A DNA stretch of 64,000 bases, from positions 322,465-386,464 of the forward strand of contig JAMLJA010000002.1 of NCBI GenBank assembly GCA_023953905.1, in the 5' to 3' direction. The stretch is from Rhizobiaceae bacterium (GTDB lineage Bacteria; Pseudomonadota; Alphaproteobacteria; Rhizobiales; Rhizobiaceae). The notes below the pieces were generated by a model, which was given only the letters and a program-made list of their open reading frames with translations, was not told where the DNA came from and ran no database searches. A program made the position numbers and the translations under genes. Shown here piece after piece: positions 24,564 through 34,324 of this stretch; within the stretch, counting starts at the first letter, position 1, and each line of letters begins with the position of its first letter.

Positions 24564-25943
24564 CTACCGTTGAATGGCGCCGTTGGCGGGGTAAGGGGTT
24601 CGCGCCAGGATCGCGAACCCAACGACGAGGAACACGATGATGACCGCCATGCCAAGCCGGGGCGAACCGCTGGCGGCGGTCACCGTAGCCACAGTAAATG
24701 GCGCGAGAAAGCTGGTCGCCCGTCCTGCCAGAGCATAGATCCCGAAATAGCGCCCTGCCTCATCCGGCGTCACGCTGCGCGCCATATACGAACGCGACGA
24801 AGCCTGAACGGGTCCAAACGCTACGCCGATCAGAACGCCATAGAGAATGTAGCACTTCTCTGCTGCCGTTCCGAAAAGCCCGCCGGAATCTACCAGCCCA
24901 AGCGGTATCAAGCCGAACAGCGTAAAGCCCGGTCCGGTCGACACGATGCCGATGGTGGCAATCGTCAGCGACACGATGGAGAGCATCACGACCGTCTTCG
25001 AACCCAGCGTTGTGTCAAGCCTGCTCGCCACAAGGCAGCCAAAGATCGCAACAACATTGAGCATGATGCCGAACAGGCCGAGTTCGGTGATCGACCAGCC
25101 AAACATCAGAGCGGCGAAGGTTCCGCCGAGCGCGAGAAGCGCGTTCACTCCATCCTGATATATCATTCGGGCGAGAAGAAACCGGATAATTCCGCCGCGC
25201 TGCCTCGCCTCAAGCAAGGTCGCCTTGAGCTCCGACAGCCCCACCGCCACCGCCAGCTTGATCGGCATTCCCTTGCTCTGATCCGGCGTGAACAGGAACA
25301 TCGGCAGCACGAAAACCAGGTACCACAATGCGGTCATAGGCCCCGTTGCCCGGGCGTCCTCGCCCTGCGACGGGTCGAGACCGAACAGAGGGGTGATGCC
25401 GAGCAGCGTCTTGCCGGTTTCCGGCGAGGCTGAGATGAATAGCAGCACGAAGATCAGCATGATCATGCCGCCCAGATAACCGAGCCCCCAGGCGATGTTT
25501 GAAACGCGCCCGATCTGCGCACTGGAAACCAGGCGCGGCATCATGGAATCGTTGAAGACAATCGAAAATTCCGCAGCAACCGACGCCAACGAAAACAAGG
25601 CGAGAACCAGCACCAGATTTGACCCGGGAGCCGCCCACCATAAGCCGGTGAGGCAAACAATCTGAACCACCGCGAAAAAACCAATCCACGGCTTTCGCGA
25701 ACCGGTCTGATCGGCAATCGAGCCGAGGATTGGCGACAGAATCGCAATGATGAATCCTGAGACCGCGATCCCATAACCCCACGCCGCTTGACCGGTAGCA
25801 GGGTCCGAGACCATGCGCGAAACGAAATAGGGACCGAAGACAAAGGTGGTCACGACGGTGAAAAATGGCTGGGCTGCCCAGTCAAACAGCATCCAGCCCA
25901 GTACGCCGCGCCTTGCAACAGGGGCGGATGTCGTTGCTGTCAT
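24564..25943 (-). CDS. MFS transporter, Atg22/UMF1-like
   Basis: A 459-residue membrane protein with about 12 hydrophobic segments. The first, GWMLFDWAAQPFFTVVTTFV, is the W..(F/Y)DWA signature of the UMF1/Atg22 branch. SPILGSIADQTGSRKPWIGF is the MFS loop between helices 2 and 3. The substrate is unknown; amino-acid export is known only for the eukaryotic relatives. Start 25943 has GAGGGG upstream; a longer frame at 26012 has no site. It converges on the binding-protein gene. Confidence 0.82.
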   Translation of the reverse strand: MTATTSAPVARRGVLGWMLFDWAAQPFFTVVTTFVFGPYFVSRMVSDPATGQAAWGYGIAVSGFIIAILSPILGSIADQTGSRKPWIGFFAVVQIVCLTGLWWAAPGSNLVLVLALFSLASVAAEFSIVFNDSMMPRLVSSAQIGRVSNIAWGLGYLGGMIMLIFVLLFISASPETGKTLLGITPLFGLDPSQGEDARATGPMTALWYLVFVLPMFLFTPDQSKGMPIKLAVAVGLSELKATLLEARQRGGIIRFLLARMIYQDGVNALLALGGTFAALMFGWSITELGLFGIMLNVVAIFGCLVASRLDTTLGSKTVVMLSIVSLTIATIGIVSTGPGFTLFGLIPLGLVDSGGLFGTAAEKCYILYGVLIGVAFGPVQASSRSYMARSVTPDEAGRYFGIYALAGRATSFLAPFTVATVTAASGSPRLGMAVIIVFLVVGFAILARTPYPANGAIQR

Positions 25944-26095
25944 GCGGGCCCCTCGTCGATCCGGCTGATACGTCTCGCTGTTAGAGCCTTTCGGCATGCA
26001 TTTGTCGAGCACGCGCCAGCCTCGTGGGTCTCGCGACCGCAGCCAGGGTCACGAAACGGCATAGATATACCAAAGATATATCAGATCGGACGGTA

Positions 26096-29000
26096 TTACC
26101 CTGGCCCGGCCAGATCGGCCATCAGACCCGCTGCCACGGTCAGGCGCGAAACGGTGATCTCACCACCCTCGGTGAGCGCGGAAAGCCTCTCCCGAGTCTT
26201 GGCAACGCGCTCGCTTCCCTGTTTGAGCCATTCAGCAGTTGGCTCGTCCGACTTTGCATGCGCGGTCAAGGCTTCCACGGCAATGTCCCTGCGCGCAGCC
26301 GCGATCATGTCGAGCGCCCGCGACAGCGCAAGGCCGTCATAATAATCTGTCACAGCAACATCACCCGCCGCCTGCTCTATGCGCGAAATGCGGAAAGCAT
26401 CGCTTACTGCAAAAAACGCTGCACCCGCCTCCAGAAGCCTTGCACCATCTGTCTTGCCCTTGGCGGCCTTTCCCGCCTTCTGGGCGACGAGAGCGATGTC
26501 TGGAATAAGCTCGATGACATCGAGCATCGCAAGCCGCTCCGCAAGCGCATTCGGAACATTGGCCTTTGCGAAGCCGTGGCGGCGCTCCTCTATCCGGTCC
26601 TTGCTGTATTGCGGCAGCATGGAAACCAGCTTCGGCTCGAGTATCTTGCGGGCATCGACGAGGGCAGCAATCTGTTCGTCTATCGCCATGTCTCCGGAAC
26701 CATTTTTGAGGTCCCACGCCGTCGCGGCGTGGATCAGTCGGCCCACCGCTGTGTACAGATCGAGCTGAACCTGTCCGTCGATCCGGTTGTCCAACGCATC
26801 GATCTCCGCATAGAGCGCGGGTAGACCGAAGCCTGCGCGCACAACGGAGAAGGCCCGCACAATATCGCGTACGCCACGGCCCGTCGCATCCTGAAGTCGG
26901 GTAACGAAGGCCGGGCCGCCTCTATTGATCAGATCGTTGCACACGACCCTCGCGACAATCTCGCGCCGCAGACGATGTCCGGCAATCTCGGAGGCATATT
27001 TCTTCGACATCCGATCGGGGAAGTAGGAAAAGAGGTCGTGCGCGAAATGCGGATCGTCAGGTATATCGGTCGCGACCATATCGTCGAACAGAACGATCTT
27101 GGCATATGCCAGGAGAACGCCGAGTTCGGCGCGCGTGAGCGGTTCGCGCCTCGTCTCTCGCTGCGCAAAGGCCTCAGCTGACGGCAGGGTCTCCACCTCG
27201 CGGTCGAGAAGTCCCCTTTGTTCCATCACCGAGACGAAGCGCGCATGGTGTGCGAGGTCGGCCATGCCGTGCTTTCGCGCAACAGACAGCGCAAGGGTCT
27301 GCTCGTAATTGTTGGCCAGCACCAATGCGGCCACTTCATCGGTCATCTCCGCAAGCAGCTTGTTACGCGCCTCGCGCTTCAGGGATCCTGAGCGCATGGC
27401 CGTGGCCAGTGCAATCTTGATGTTGACCTCAACGTCCGACGAATTCACACCGCCCGAATTGTCGATTGCATCAGAATTGCAGGCTCCGCCCAGAAGTCCG
27501 AACTCGATGCGCGCGCGCTGCGTGACGCCAAGATTGGCGCCCTCGCCGATCACCTTGGCACCCACCTGAGCAGCCGTAACACGCACGGCATCGTTGGCGC
27601 GATCACCGACATCGGCATTTGTCTCGTCGCTCGCCCGCACATATGTTCCGATGCCGCCGAACCAGAGCAGGTCGACCGGCGCTTGCAGGATCGCCTTGAT
27701 GATCTCAGCCGGCGAGCCGGTGGCTTTGTCGAACCCGATCGCTGCAGCCGCCTCAGGCGAAAGCGCAACCGATTTCTGTGAGCGCGACACGATCATCCCG
27801 CCCGGCGAGAGCTTGGACGTATCGTAATCCTGCCAACTGGAGCGCGGCAGCGCGAACATGCGCTGCCTTTCGGCAAACGACACGGCAGGATCAGGCGCCG
27901 GGTCGATGAAGATGTCGCGATGGTCGAAGGCAGCGATAAGCATCGTATGCTCTGAAAGCAGCATGCCATTGCCAAACACATCGCCGGACATGTCGCCCAC
28001 ACCGACCGTGGTGAAGGAGGTTGTCTGTATGTCGCGATTCATCTCGCGGAAATGGCGCTTCACCGCTTCCCACGCGCCGCGTGCGGTGATGCCCATCTTC
28101 TTGTGATCGTAACCGGCTGAGCCGCCGGACGCGAAAGCATCGTCCAGCCAGAAATCATGGGCCTGACTGATGGCGTTGGCTGTATCGGAGAAGCTTGCCG
28201 TGCCCTTGTCAGCGGCGACCACGAAATACGGATCGTCAGTGTCGCGCCGCACGACTTGGGAGGGCGGGACGACATGGTCGCCCTCGATATTGTCGGTGAC
28301 CGACAACAGGCTGGAGACGAAGTTGATGTATGCTTGACGACCGGCCTGGAACCAGAGGTCGCGCTGGGTGCTCGGCGGTAGACGCTTTGGATAGAAGCCG
28401 CCCTTTGCACCCACGGGTACGATCACCGCATTCTTTACCTGCTGCGCCTTGACCAGTCCCAGAACCTCGGTCCGGTAGTCCTGCGCACGATCCGACCAGC
28501 GCAGACCGCCGCGCGCAACCGGTCCGAATCGTAGATGAAGACCCTCGACTTCCGTGCTGTAGACATAGATCTCACGCCAGGGTTTTGGCTCCGGCATGCC
28601 GTCGATTGACCGTGGATCGAGCTTGATCGCCAGCGAAACGCCATCCTTCAGGTCGGGCACGAAATGATTGGTGCGCAACGATGCATCGAGAAGATTGAGA
28701 TAGCGCCGCACGATCGTGTCGTCGTCGAGGCTGGGAACCGACTCCAGTTCTTCGTGAACCTGCGCCTTGAGCTGTTCGACGGTGTCCTTGCCGTCCTTGC
28801 CCTTCGGATCGAAGCGCGCGACGAAAATACCGTGAAGGGCCTGAGCGATGCCGGGATAGCGATTGAGCACGGCAGCAATGAAGTCCTGGCTCTGCGGTAT
28901 ACCCACCTGCTGGAGATAGCGGCCATAGGCACGCAAAACGGTAATGTCGCGTGATCGCAAGCCGGCAGTCTGCGCCAGCCGGTTATAGCTGTCGTTATCG

Positions 29001-30892
29001 GCTTCTCCGCGCCAGACGGAGAGGAATACGTCCTCGAAAAGCGCCCCGCCATCGGCCAGGTCAATCGGCTTGCCATAGGCATTTTCGAGTTCCATGTCGT
29101 GAACGAAAACGAGCGATCCCTCCTTCTCTCCCACCTCGAATGTGCGTTCGCTGATGACGCGAAAGCCAATGTTTTCAAGCATCGGCACCCGTCGGGACAA
29201 AGCCACTGGCGCACCATGGTGATAGATCTTGAGTGCCGCCTGTTCCTGCGGTTGGTCGGAATGGCGGTAATAGTCGATGGCAATCGGATTCTCGGCGCTA
29301 ATGGTGGCGATCCGCGAGGCATCCCGCAACGCTTCGGTCGGGGAAAAGCTGTTGCGATAGTTCTCGGGGAAGAGCTTCGCGATACGCGCCAGTTCCGCAT
29401 CTGCGCCGCTCGATACAACGGCCTCCTGGAGTGAATCCTCCCAGGTCCGCACGATATCGCGAATGGCCGCCTCAAGAACAGTAGACCCGATATTCGGCGT
29501 CTTGCCGCCCGAGCGCCCGATGATGAAGTGGACGCGGGCGAGACTGCCTTCAGGGAAAGCGGGATAGAATGCCGATAGACGACCTTCGAAGACCGTCTTG
29601 AGATAATGGCCTATCTTCTCGCGAACGATGGAATCGTAGCGGTCGCGAGGCACGAATACGATCACTGACACAAAGCGATCGAACTGATCGGCTCTCGCGA
29701 GCACGCGCACCCTGGGCCGCTCCCCAAGTGCCAGGATAGAGGCCGCATGTTTGGACAGCGTTGCCACATCCACCTGAAACAGCTCATCGCGCGGATAAGA
29801 TTCCAGAACGTTGATGAGTGCTTTTCCGGAATGATCGGACGGGTCGAAACCGGATCGCTGGACCACCGCCTGCGCCTTTGAACGCAGATAGGGGATCTTC
29901 ATCACCGATCTTGTGTATGCCGTCGAGGTGAAGAGACCGACGACGCGCAGTTCGCCAGCCAGAGTGCCTTTCTGGTCGTAGGTCTTGACGCCCACATAGT
30001 CGAGATAAGTCCTGCGATGCACCACCGATTTGGTATTTGCCTTGCTGACTGTCAGCGGTTCAGGGCCATGTAGAAATGCCCGGATTTCTGGCGTTGTGCT
30101 GGCCGCTTCATCGTCACGGCGAAGCACGCGGATGTCCGGATTGGAGAGGATGCCAAGGCCACCCTCCTCAGCCTCGAGTGAGCCGCTCTTCTCGCCGCCT
30201 GAATATTTGAACTCGCGCATTCCCAGAAAGGTGAAATTGTCGTCGCGCAACCATTCTAGAAAAGCGATTGCTTCATCCACCCGGTTCTGGTCGAGAGGAA
30301 CAGGAGCGTAGCGAAAGTCGGAAATGGCTCGATCCAGCCGCGCCATCATGGGCTTCCAGTCGCCCACTGCGGCTTTGACCTGAACGAGCACAGTCTTGAG
30401 ACGATCGCTGAGCGTGTCGCGCTGCTCCGCCGTCAGTGAACCCAGATGCACATGGATGATGCTCAGCTTGTCTGCATCTTGCTCGCCCTTGGTCGGACCG
30501 GCTTCCCCGACGATCGAATTCACCCCGTCACTGCCGTGTTCGACATACAGAACGGGATGCGTCACGAGGGCTGGTTCCCCCCCGAAATCAGTCACCTCGC
30601 CCATAACCGAATCGAACAGGAAGGGCATGTTGTCATTGACGACGGTAACGGCGGTAAGACTTCGTCCATCCCGCACGAGCTTTTCATCGGAGACGATCTC
30701 GATGACGGTCTCTCCCCGCTTGTGCCGGGACAGCGCGCGCCAGGCAAACTCGGTGGCGCGGTCGAGCGCAGCCGCCTCATAGCCAGAGAGATCCTCCGCG
30801 GGCGCCCGTGAGAAAAGATATTGCCCGAGGGCAGATGCACCACCGCCGCTTTCGATCGATTTCGATTTACCGGATTTTGACTTGGCGGCCAT
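26096..30892 (-). CDS. NAD-specific glutamate dehydrogenase, large type
   Basis: A 1598-residue enzyme that oxidises glutamate to 2-oxoglutarate and ammonia with NAD. The size and order fit the large-GDH family: an N-terminal regulatory part with ACT-like regions, then a catalytic core with KVKNAVIVPVGAKGGFYPKR style sequence (here QQVKNAVIVPVGAKGGFYPK) near residues 815-835. This is followed by the NAD fold with ITARGAWEAVKRHFREM and VGVGDMSGDVFGNGMLLSEH, and a long helical C-terminus. GGGAGGAG precedes the ATG. It stands alone. It is often a catabolic enzyme for amino-acid growth, in keeping with the importers here. Confidence 0.93.
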   Translation of the reverse strand: MAAKSKSGKSKSIESGGGASALGQYLFSRAPAEDLSGYEAAALDRATEFAWRALSRHKRGETVIEIVSDEKLVRDGRSLTAVTVVNDNMPFLFDSVMGEVTDFGGEPALVTHPVLYVEHGSDGVNSIVGEAGPTKGEQDADKLSIIHVHLGSLTAEQRDTLSDRLKTVLVQVKAAVGDWKPMMARLDRAISDFRYAPVPLDQNRVDEAIAFLEWLRDDNFTFLGMREFKYSGGEKSGSLEAEEGGLGILSNPDIRVLRRDDEAASTTPEIRAFLHGPEPLTVSKANTKSVVHRRTYLDYVGVKTYDQKGTLAGELRVVGLFTSTAYTRSVMKIPYLRSKAQAVVQRSGFDPSDHSGKALINVLESYPRDELFQVDVATLSKHAASILALGERPRVRVLARADQFDRFVSVIVFVPRDRYDSIVREKIGHYLKTVFEGRLSAFYPAFPEGSLARVHFIIGRSGGKTPNIGSTVLEAAIRDIVRTWEDSLQEAVVSSGADAELARIAKLFPENYRNSFSPTEALRDASRIATISAENPIAIDYYRHSDQPQEQAALKIYHHGAPVALSRRVPMLENIGFRVISERTFEVGEKEGSLVFVHDMELENAYGKPIDLADGGALFEDVFLSVWRGEADNDSYNRLAQTAGLRSRDITVLRAYGRYLQQVGIPQSQDFIAAVLNRYPGIAQALHGIFVARFDPKGKDGKDTVEQLKAQVHEELESVPSLDDDTIVRRYLNLLDASLRTNHFVPDLKDGVSLAIKLDPRSIDGMPEPKPWREIYVYSTEVEGLHLRFGPVARGGLRWSDRAQDYRTEVLGLVKAQQVKNAVIVPVGAKGGFYPKRLPPSTQRDLWFQAGRQAYINFVSSLLSVTDNIEGDHVVPPSQVVRRDTDDPYFVVAADKGTASFSDTANAISQAHDFWLDDAFASGGSAGYDHKKMGITARGAWEAVKRHFREMNRDIQTTSFTTVGVGDMSGDVFGNGMLLSEHTMLIAAFDHRDIFIDPAPDPAVSFAERQRMFALPRSSWQDYDTSKLSPGGMIVSRSQKSVALSPEAAAAIGFDKATGSPAEIIKAILQAPVDLLWFGGIGTYVRASDETNADVGDRANDAVRVTAAQVGAKVIGEGANLGVTQRARIEFGLLGGACNSDAIDNSGGVNSSDVEVNIKIALATAMRSGSLKREARNKLLAEMTDEVAALVLANNYEQTLALSVARKHGMADLAHHARFVSVMEQRGLLDREVETLPSAEAFAQRETRREPLTRAELGVLLAYAKIVLFDDMVATDIPDDPHFAHDLFSYFPDRMSKKYASEIAGHRLRREIVARVVCNDLINRGGPAFVTRLQDATGRGVRDIVRAFSVVRAGFGLPALYAEIDALDNRIDGQVQLDLYTAVGRLIHAATAWDLKNGSGDMAIDEQIAALVDARKILEPKLVSMLPQYSKDRIEERRHGFAKANVPNALAERLAMLDVIELIPDIALVAQKAGKAAKGKTDGARLLEAGAAFFAVSDAFRISRIEQAAGDVAVTDYYDGLALSRALDMIAAARRDIAVEALTAHAKSDEPTAEWLKQGSERVAKTRERLSALTEGGEITVSRLTVAAGLMADLAGPG

Positions 30893-31043
30893 GTCGCTGC
30901 TCCTCCCGTCTCGTGGTGTTCTTCGCCATCCTACCAGATGAAAGATAAATGGCGACCGGTCGAAGTCGACCGCAACAGTGTCAACGCAGAGTTCCGTGAA
31001 GGGGCGATGACACGGGCTCGGGGAACAGCTCGGGGATTTTGAA

Positions 31044-31517
31044 TCAGGCGACCGCCGCAGACTGGCAGACGTCGACCCACTCGGCGTCGGTCAGCGCGAC
31101 GAGCCGTTCGGGGGGGAGCCTCACCGCAGCATTGGTGGCACCGGCCGCGGGAACGACTTCCGCAAACGCCTGCAAAGAAACATCGCAATAGACCGGCAGT
31201 GCCGACGGGAGGCCGAACGGGCAGACGCCACCGACGGGGTGGCTTGTCGCGGCAACGACCTCTTCCTGTCCAAGCATTCGCGGCTTGCCACCGAACCTGT
31301 CCTTGAACTTGCGATTGTCGAGACGCGCCGTTCCGCAGGTTACGACGAGCATCGTCTGCTCGCCCACCCGCAGGCAAATCGTCTTGGCGATCTGTTCCGG
31401 TTGGACACCATGTGCCTCGGCAGCCAGCGCGACTGTGGCGGAACTCTCTTCGGTCACGATGACCTCGATGTCGGATGCCTTGTCGGCAAAGAACTTCCTG
31501 ACTGATTCCAGACTCAT
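31044..31517 (-). CDS. YbaK/EbsC-type aminoacyl-tRNA deacylase
   Basis: A 157-residue single-domain editing protein. EQIAKTICLRV and ARLDNRKFKDRFGGKPRML carry the conserved lysines, and TSHPVGGVCPFGLP is the G-X-X-P-F-G region that recognises Cys- or Pro-tRNA. Its likely job is to clear misacylated tRNA-Pro. The start has AGGAAG upstream and lies 9 bases after the hydroxylase stop, so both are probably on one transcript. Confidence 0.88.
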   Translation of the reverse strand: MSLESVRKFFADKASDIEVIVTEESSATVALAAEAHGVQPEQIAKTICLRVGEQTMLVVTCGTARLDNRKFKDRFGGKPRMLGQEEVVAATSHPVGGVCPFGLPSALPVYCDVSLQAFAEVVPAAGATNAAVRLPPERLVALTDAEWVDVCQSAAVA

Positions 31518-31526
31518 TCCCGCTTC

Positions 31527-32765
31527 CTAGATCGCTTCGCCCTTCAACAGTCTTGGCGTCTCGCCCGACAGTCCCGACGCCTGACCGATGAAATACTCTT
31601 TCAGGCGCGGAAGCCGGTCGACGATCCCGAGCCCGATGTCCCGGACGGCCCGCAAGGGACCGAAATCATTCGAGAACAGACGATTGAGAACATCCGTCGT
31701 GACGCCCATCTGGAACGTGTCGAAGCGCCGCCAGACCTGGTAGCGCTCAAGCACGTCGAGCGCGCCTATATCCTCGCCCATCCTGTCGGCCTCGACGATT
31801 ACCTCCGCCAGCGCCGCCGCGTCCTTGAACCCAAGATTGAGGCCTTGCCCCGCGATGGGGTGGATACCGTGCGCGGCATCCCCACACAGCGCGATGCGCG
31901 GCTTGACGAAATCACGCGCCAGCGTAAGGCCCAGCGGCCAGGCCCGCGGCTTGCTCTCAACGCGGATTTCTCCGAGCTTCAAGCCGAAGCGCTGCTCCAG
32001 TTCCGCCTCGAAGACAAGCTCGTCCTCGGCCACAAGCCGGTCCGCATCGGCAGTCCGCTCCGTCCAGACAATGGAGGACCGATTCGCGCCGTTCTCTTCC
32101 GGCTTGAGTGGCAAGATTGCGAATGGTCCAGCCGGAAGGAAATGCTCTTCGGCGCGTCCATTATGCGGCCGTTCATGCGCGACCGTGCAAACAATGCCAG
32201 ACTGGCCATAGTCCCAGTGCACCGTCCCGATCCCCGCCATGTCGCGCAGCTTCGATTTGACGCCGTCGGCAGCGACAAGAAGTCGGGCGTCCAGGGTCAC
32301 CCCGTCGGCAAGATGCACGGTGACACCGTAGCTGCCCACATCGAAGCCGAGCACGGCCACGCCTTCGATGATATCGATGCCGAGCTCCTGCGCCCGGTTC
32401 CGCAAGGCCCCGTTCAGTACCTTGTTCGCCACCATGTGAGCGAACGGCTCGCCCGGCAACACTTCACCGTCGAAGGTCAGGAACACAGGCCGCACCGGAT
32501 CGGACGTCCGCGAGTCGGTGACGATCATCTCTGTCATTGGCTGCGCCTGCGGCGCAATCTGTTCCCAGCAGCCCAGTTCCTCCAGCATACGGCAGGCCGC
32601 TGCCGCGATGGCCGACGCGCGCCCGTCCTTCTGCCAGACGCCGGCAGGCGCCGCATCGACGACTGCAACCGATAGATTGGGGCGCGCGGACTTGATGGCA
32701 ACCGCGGTCGCCAGGCCGACATAGCCCGCACCCGCAATCAGGATTTCAACCGTATGATCCCGCAT
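31527..32765 (-). CDS. UbiH/UbiF-family FAD-dependent hydroxylase
   Basis: A 412-residue flavoprotein monooxygenase expected to hydroxylate the ubiquinone ring. It has the Rossmann start EILIAGAGYVGLATAVAIKS, the middle motif LLVAADGVKSKLRD (DG motif) and the FAD motif ALCGDAAHGIHPIAGQGLNL G. Alphaproteobacteria use several of these enzymes (UbiH, UbiF, UbiL, UbiM types) and which position this one acts on cannot be read here. Start 32765 fits the family N-terminus; an upstream in-frame codon at 32837 adds only low-complexity residues. It is divergent from tesB. Confidence 0.88.
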   Translation of the reverse strand: MRDHTVEILIAGAGYVGLATAVAIKSARPNLSVAVVDAAPAGVWQKDGRASAIAAAACRMLEELGCWEQIAPQAQPMTEMIVTDSRTSDPVRPVFLTFDGEVLPGEPFAHMVANKVLNGALRNRAQELGIDIIEGVAVLGFDVGSYGVTVHLADGVTLDARLLVAADGVKSKLRDMAGIGTVHWDYGQSGIVCTVAHERPHNGRAEEHFLPAGPFAILPLKPEENGANRSSIVWTERTADADRLVAEDELVFEAELEQRFGLKLGEIRVESKPRAWPLGLTLARDFVKPRIALCGDAAHGIHPIAGQGLNLGFKDAAALAEVIVEADRMGEDIGALDVLERYQVWRRFDTFQMGVTTDVLNRLFSNDFGPLRAVRDIGLGIVDRLPRLKEYFIGQASGLSGETPRLLKGEAI

Positions 32766-32864
32766 GCCAATCCTCACTCCAGCATTCGTCACAAGCTCGC
32801 TGGTCCTTGACACCGGCGCCGTGCGGGGCCAACCCAACTTTCACGATCCGCAAGAACAAAGCGC

Positions 32865-33740
32865 ATGTCTGAAGCCCTGCAAGACCTTTTGAACATTCTC
32901 GACCTCGAACAGCTCGAGCACAACCTGTTTCGGGGTCGCAGCCCCAATACATCGTGGCAGCGCGTCTTCGGCGGCCAGACCATTGCGCAGGCGCTGGTCG
33001 CCGCCCAACGCACAGTCGAGCCGGAACGCAATGTGCATTCCCTGCATGGCTATTTCATGCTCGGCGGCGATCCAAAGGTGCCGATCGTCTATGAGGTCGA
33101 TCGCATTCGCGACGGGCACAGTTTCACGACACGCCGCGTCGTCGCGATCCAGCACGGAAAGGCGATCTTCTCGTTGGAGGCATCCTTTCAGGTCGAGGAG
33201 AGCGGACTGGAGCACCAGACATCGATGCCGCGCGACGTGCCGCGCCCCGAAACTCTGCCGTCCCAGCAGGAGCTGATCGCCCGCTACGGGGATGCGATCC
33301 CGAAAGCCGTGCTCAGCTACTGGAAGAGAGAACGGCCCATCGAGGTTCGTCCCGTCACGATGGACCATTACACCAGCAGGGAAAAGCTGGCGCCGGAACA
33401 ACATGTCTGGATGCGCTTCGTCGGCACCTCCCCTGAAGACCGGCATATCCGCAGTGCCATGCTCGCTTATATTTCCGACATCACCCTCCTAGATACGTCG
33501 ACCTTCGCGCATGGCCGGGCAATCTTCGACCCCGATATCCAGGGTGCGAGCCTCGATCACGCGATGTGGTTTCACCGGTCTCACCCGCTCGACGGTTGGC
33601 TTCTCTACACGACCGACAGCCCTTCGACCCAGGGCGCGCGAGGCTTCACCCGCGGCTCGATCTATGCCGAAGACGGCACTCTGATCGCTTCGGTTGCACA
33701 AGAAGGACTCATCCGCCTTCGCGGAATGCCAAAGAACTAA
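32865..33740 (+). CDS. tesB: Acyl-CoA thioesterase II
   Basis: A 291-residue double hot-dog thioesterase that hydrolyses acyl-CoA. It has FRGRSPNTSWQRVFGGQTIA near residue 24, SLHGYFMLGGDP, DHAMWFHR near residue 230 and the C-terminal TQGARGFTRGSIYAEDGTLI with the catalytic Thr/Gln context of TesB. Length and order match the E. coli enzyme. It precedes the glnK promoter region. Confidence 0.92.
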   Translation: MSEALQDLLNILDLEQLEHNLFRGRSPNTSWQRVFGGQTIAQALVAAQRTVEPERNVHSLHGYFMLGGDPKVPIVYEVDRIRDGHSFTTRRVVAIQHGKAIFSLEASFQVEESGLEHQTSMPRDVPRPETLPSQQELIARYGDAIPKAVLSYWKRERPIEVRPVTMDHYTSREKLAPEQHVWMRFVGTSPEDRHIRSAMLAYISDITLLDTSTFAHGRAIFDPDIQGASLDHAMWFHRSHPLDGWLLYTTDSPSTQGARGFTRGSIYAEDGTLIASVAQEGLIRLRGMPKN

Positions 33741-33755
33741 TCAATTTTCCAATTT

Positions 33756-33772
33756 TGCACAATTATTGTGCA
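33756..33772. promoter_or_regulatory. NtrC-type binding site upstream of glnK
   Basis: TGCACAATTATTGTGCA is a perfect 17-base palindrome matching the TGCAC-N7-GTGCA NtrC consensus. It lies 15 bases after the tesB stop and about 100 bases before the sigma-54 promoter candidate, the normal spacing for an enhancer. Confidence 0.8.
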
Positions 33773-33858
33773 GGCATGGTTGGCCATATGGTCGGCCATG
33801 TGCTCGACATTGCCCCAAATCTAAGCATTTACAACAGGTTAATACCCCGTTTTCCGAG

Positions 33859-33875
33859 TTGGCACGGAGCTTGAA
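33859..33875 (+). promoter_or_regulatory. Sigma-54 (RpoN) promoter of glnK-amtB
   Basis: TTGGCACG at 33859-33866, four bases, then TTGAA matches the -24/-12 pattern TTGGCACG-N4-TTGC(A/T) except that the -12 GC is GA. It lies 83 bases before glnK. With the NtrC palindrome upstream it suggests induction under nitrogen limitation. Confidence 0.7.
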
Positions 33876-33951
33876 TCCCCTCAGTCACTAGTCGGCGACA
33901 TTTGTGGTCTGGCGAGTGGAGCAACGCGGGGGATCCGCAAGCAGAGGGTGA

Positions 33952-34296
<345 letters not shown>

Positions 34297-34324
34297 GCCA
34301 GCAGAGATTCCCATGGAGAAATTG

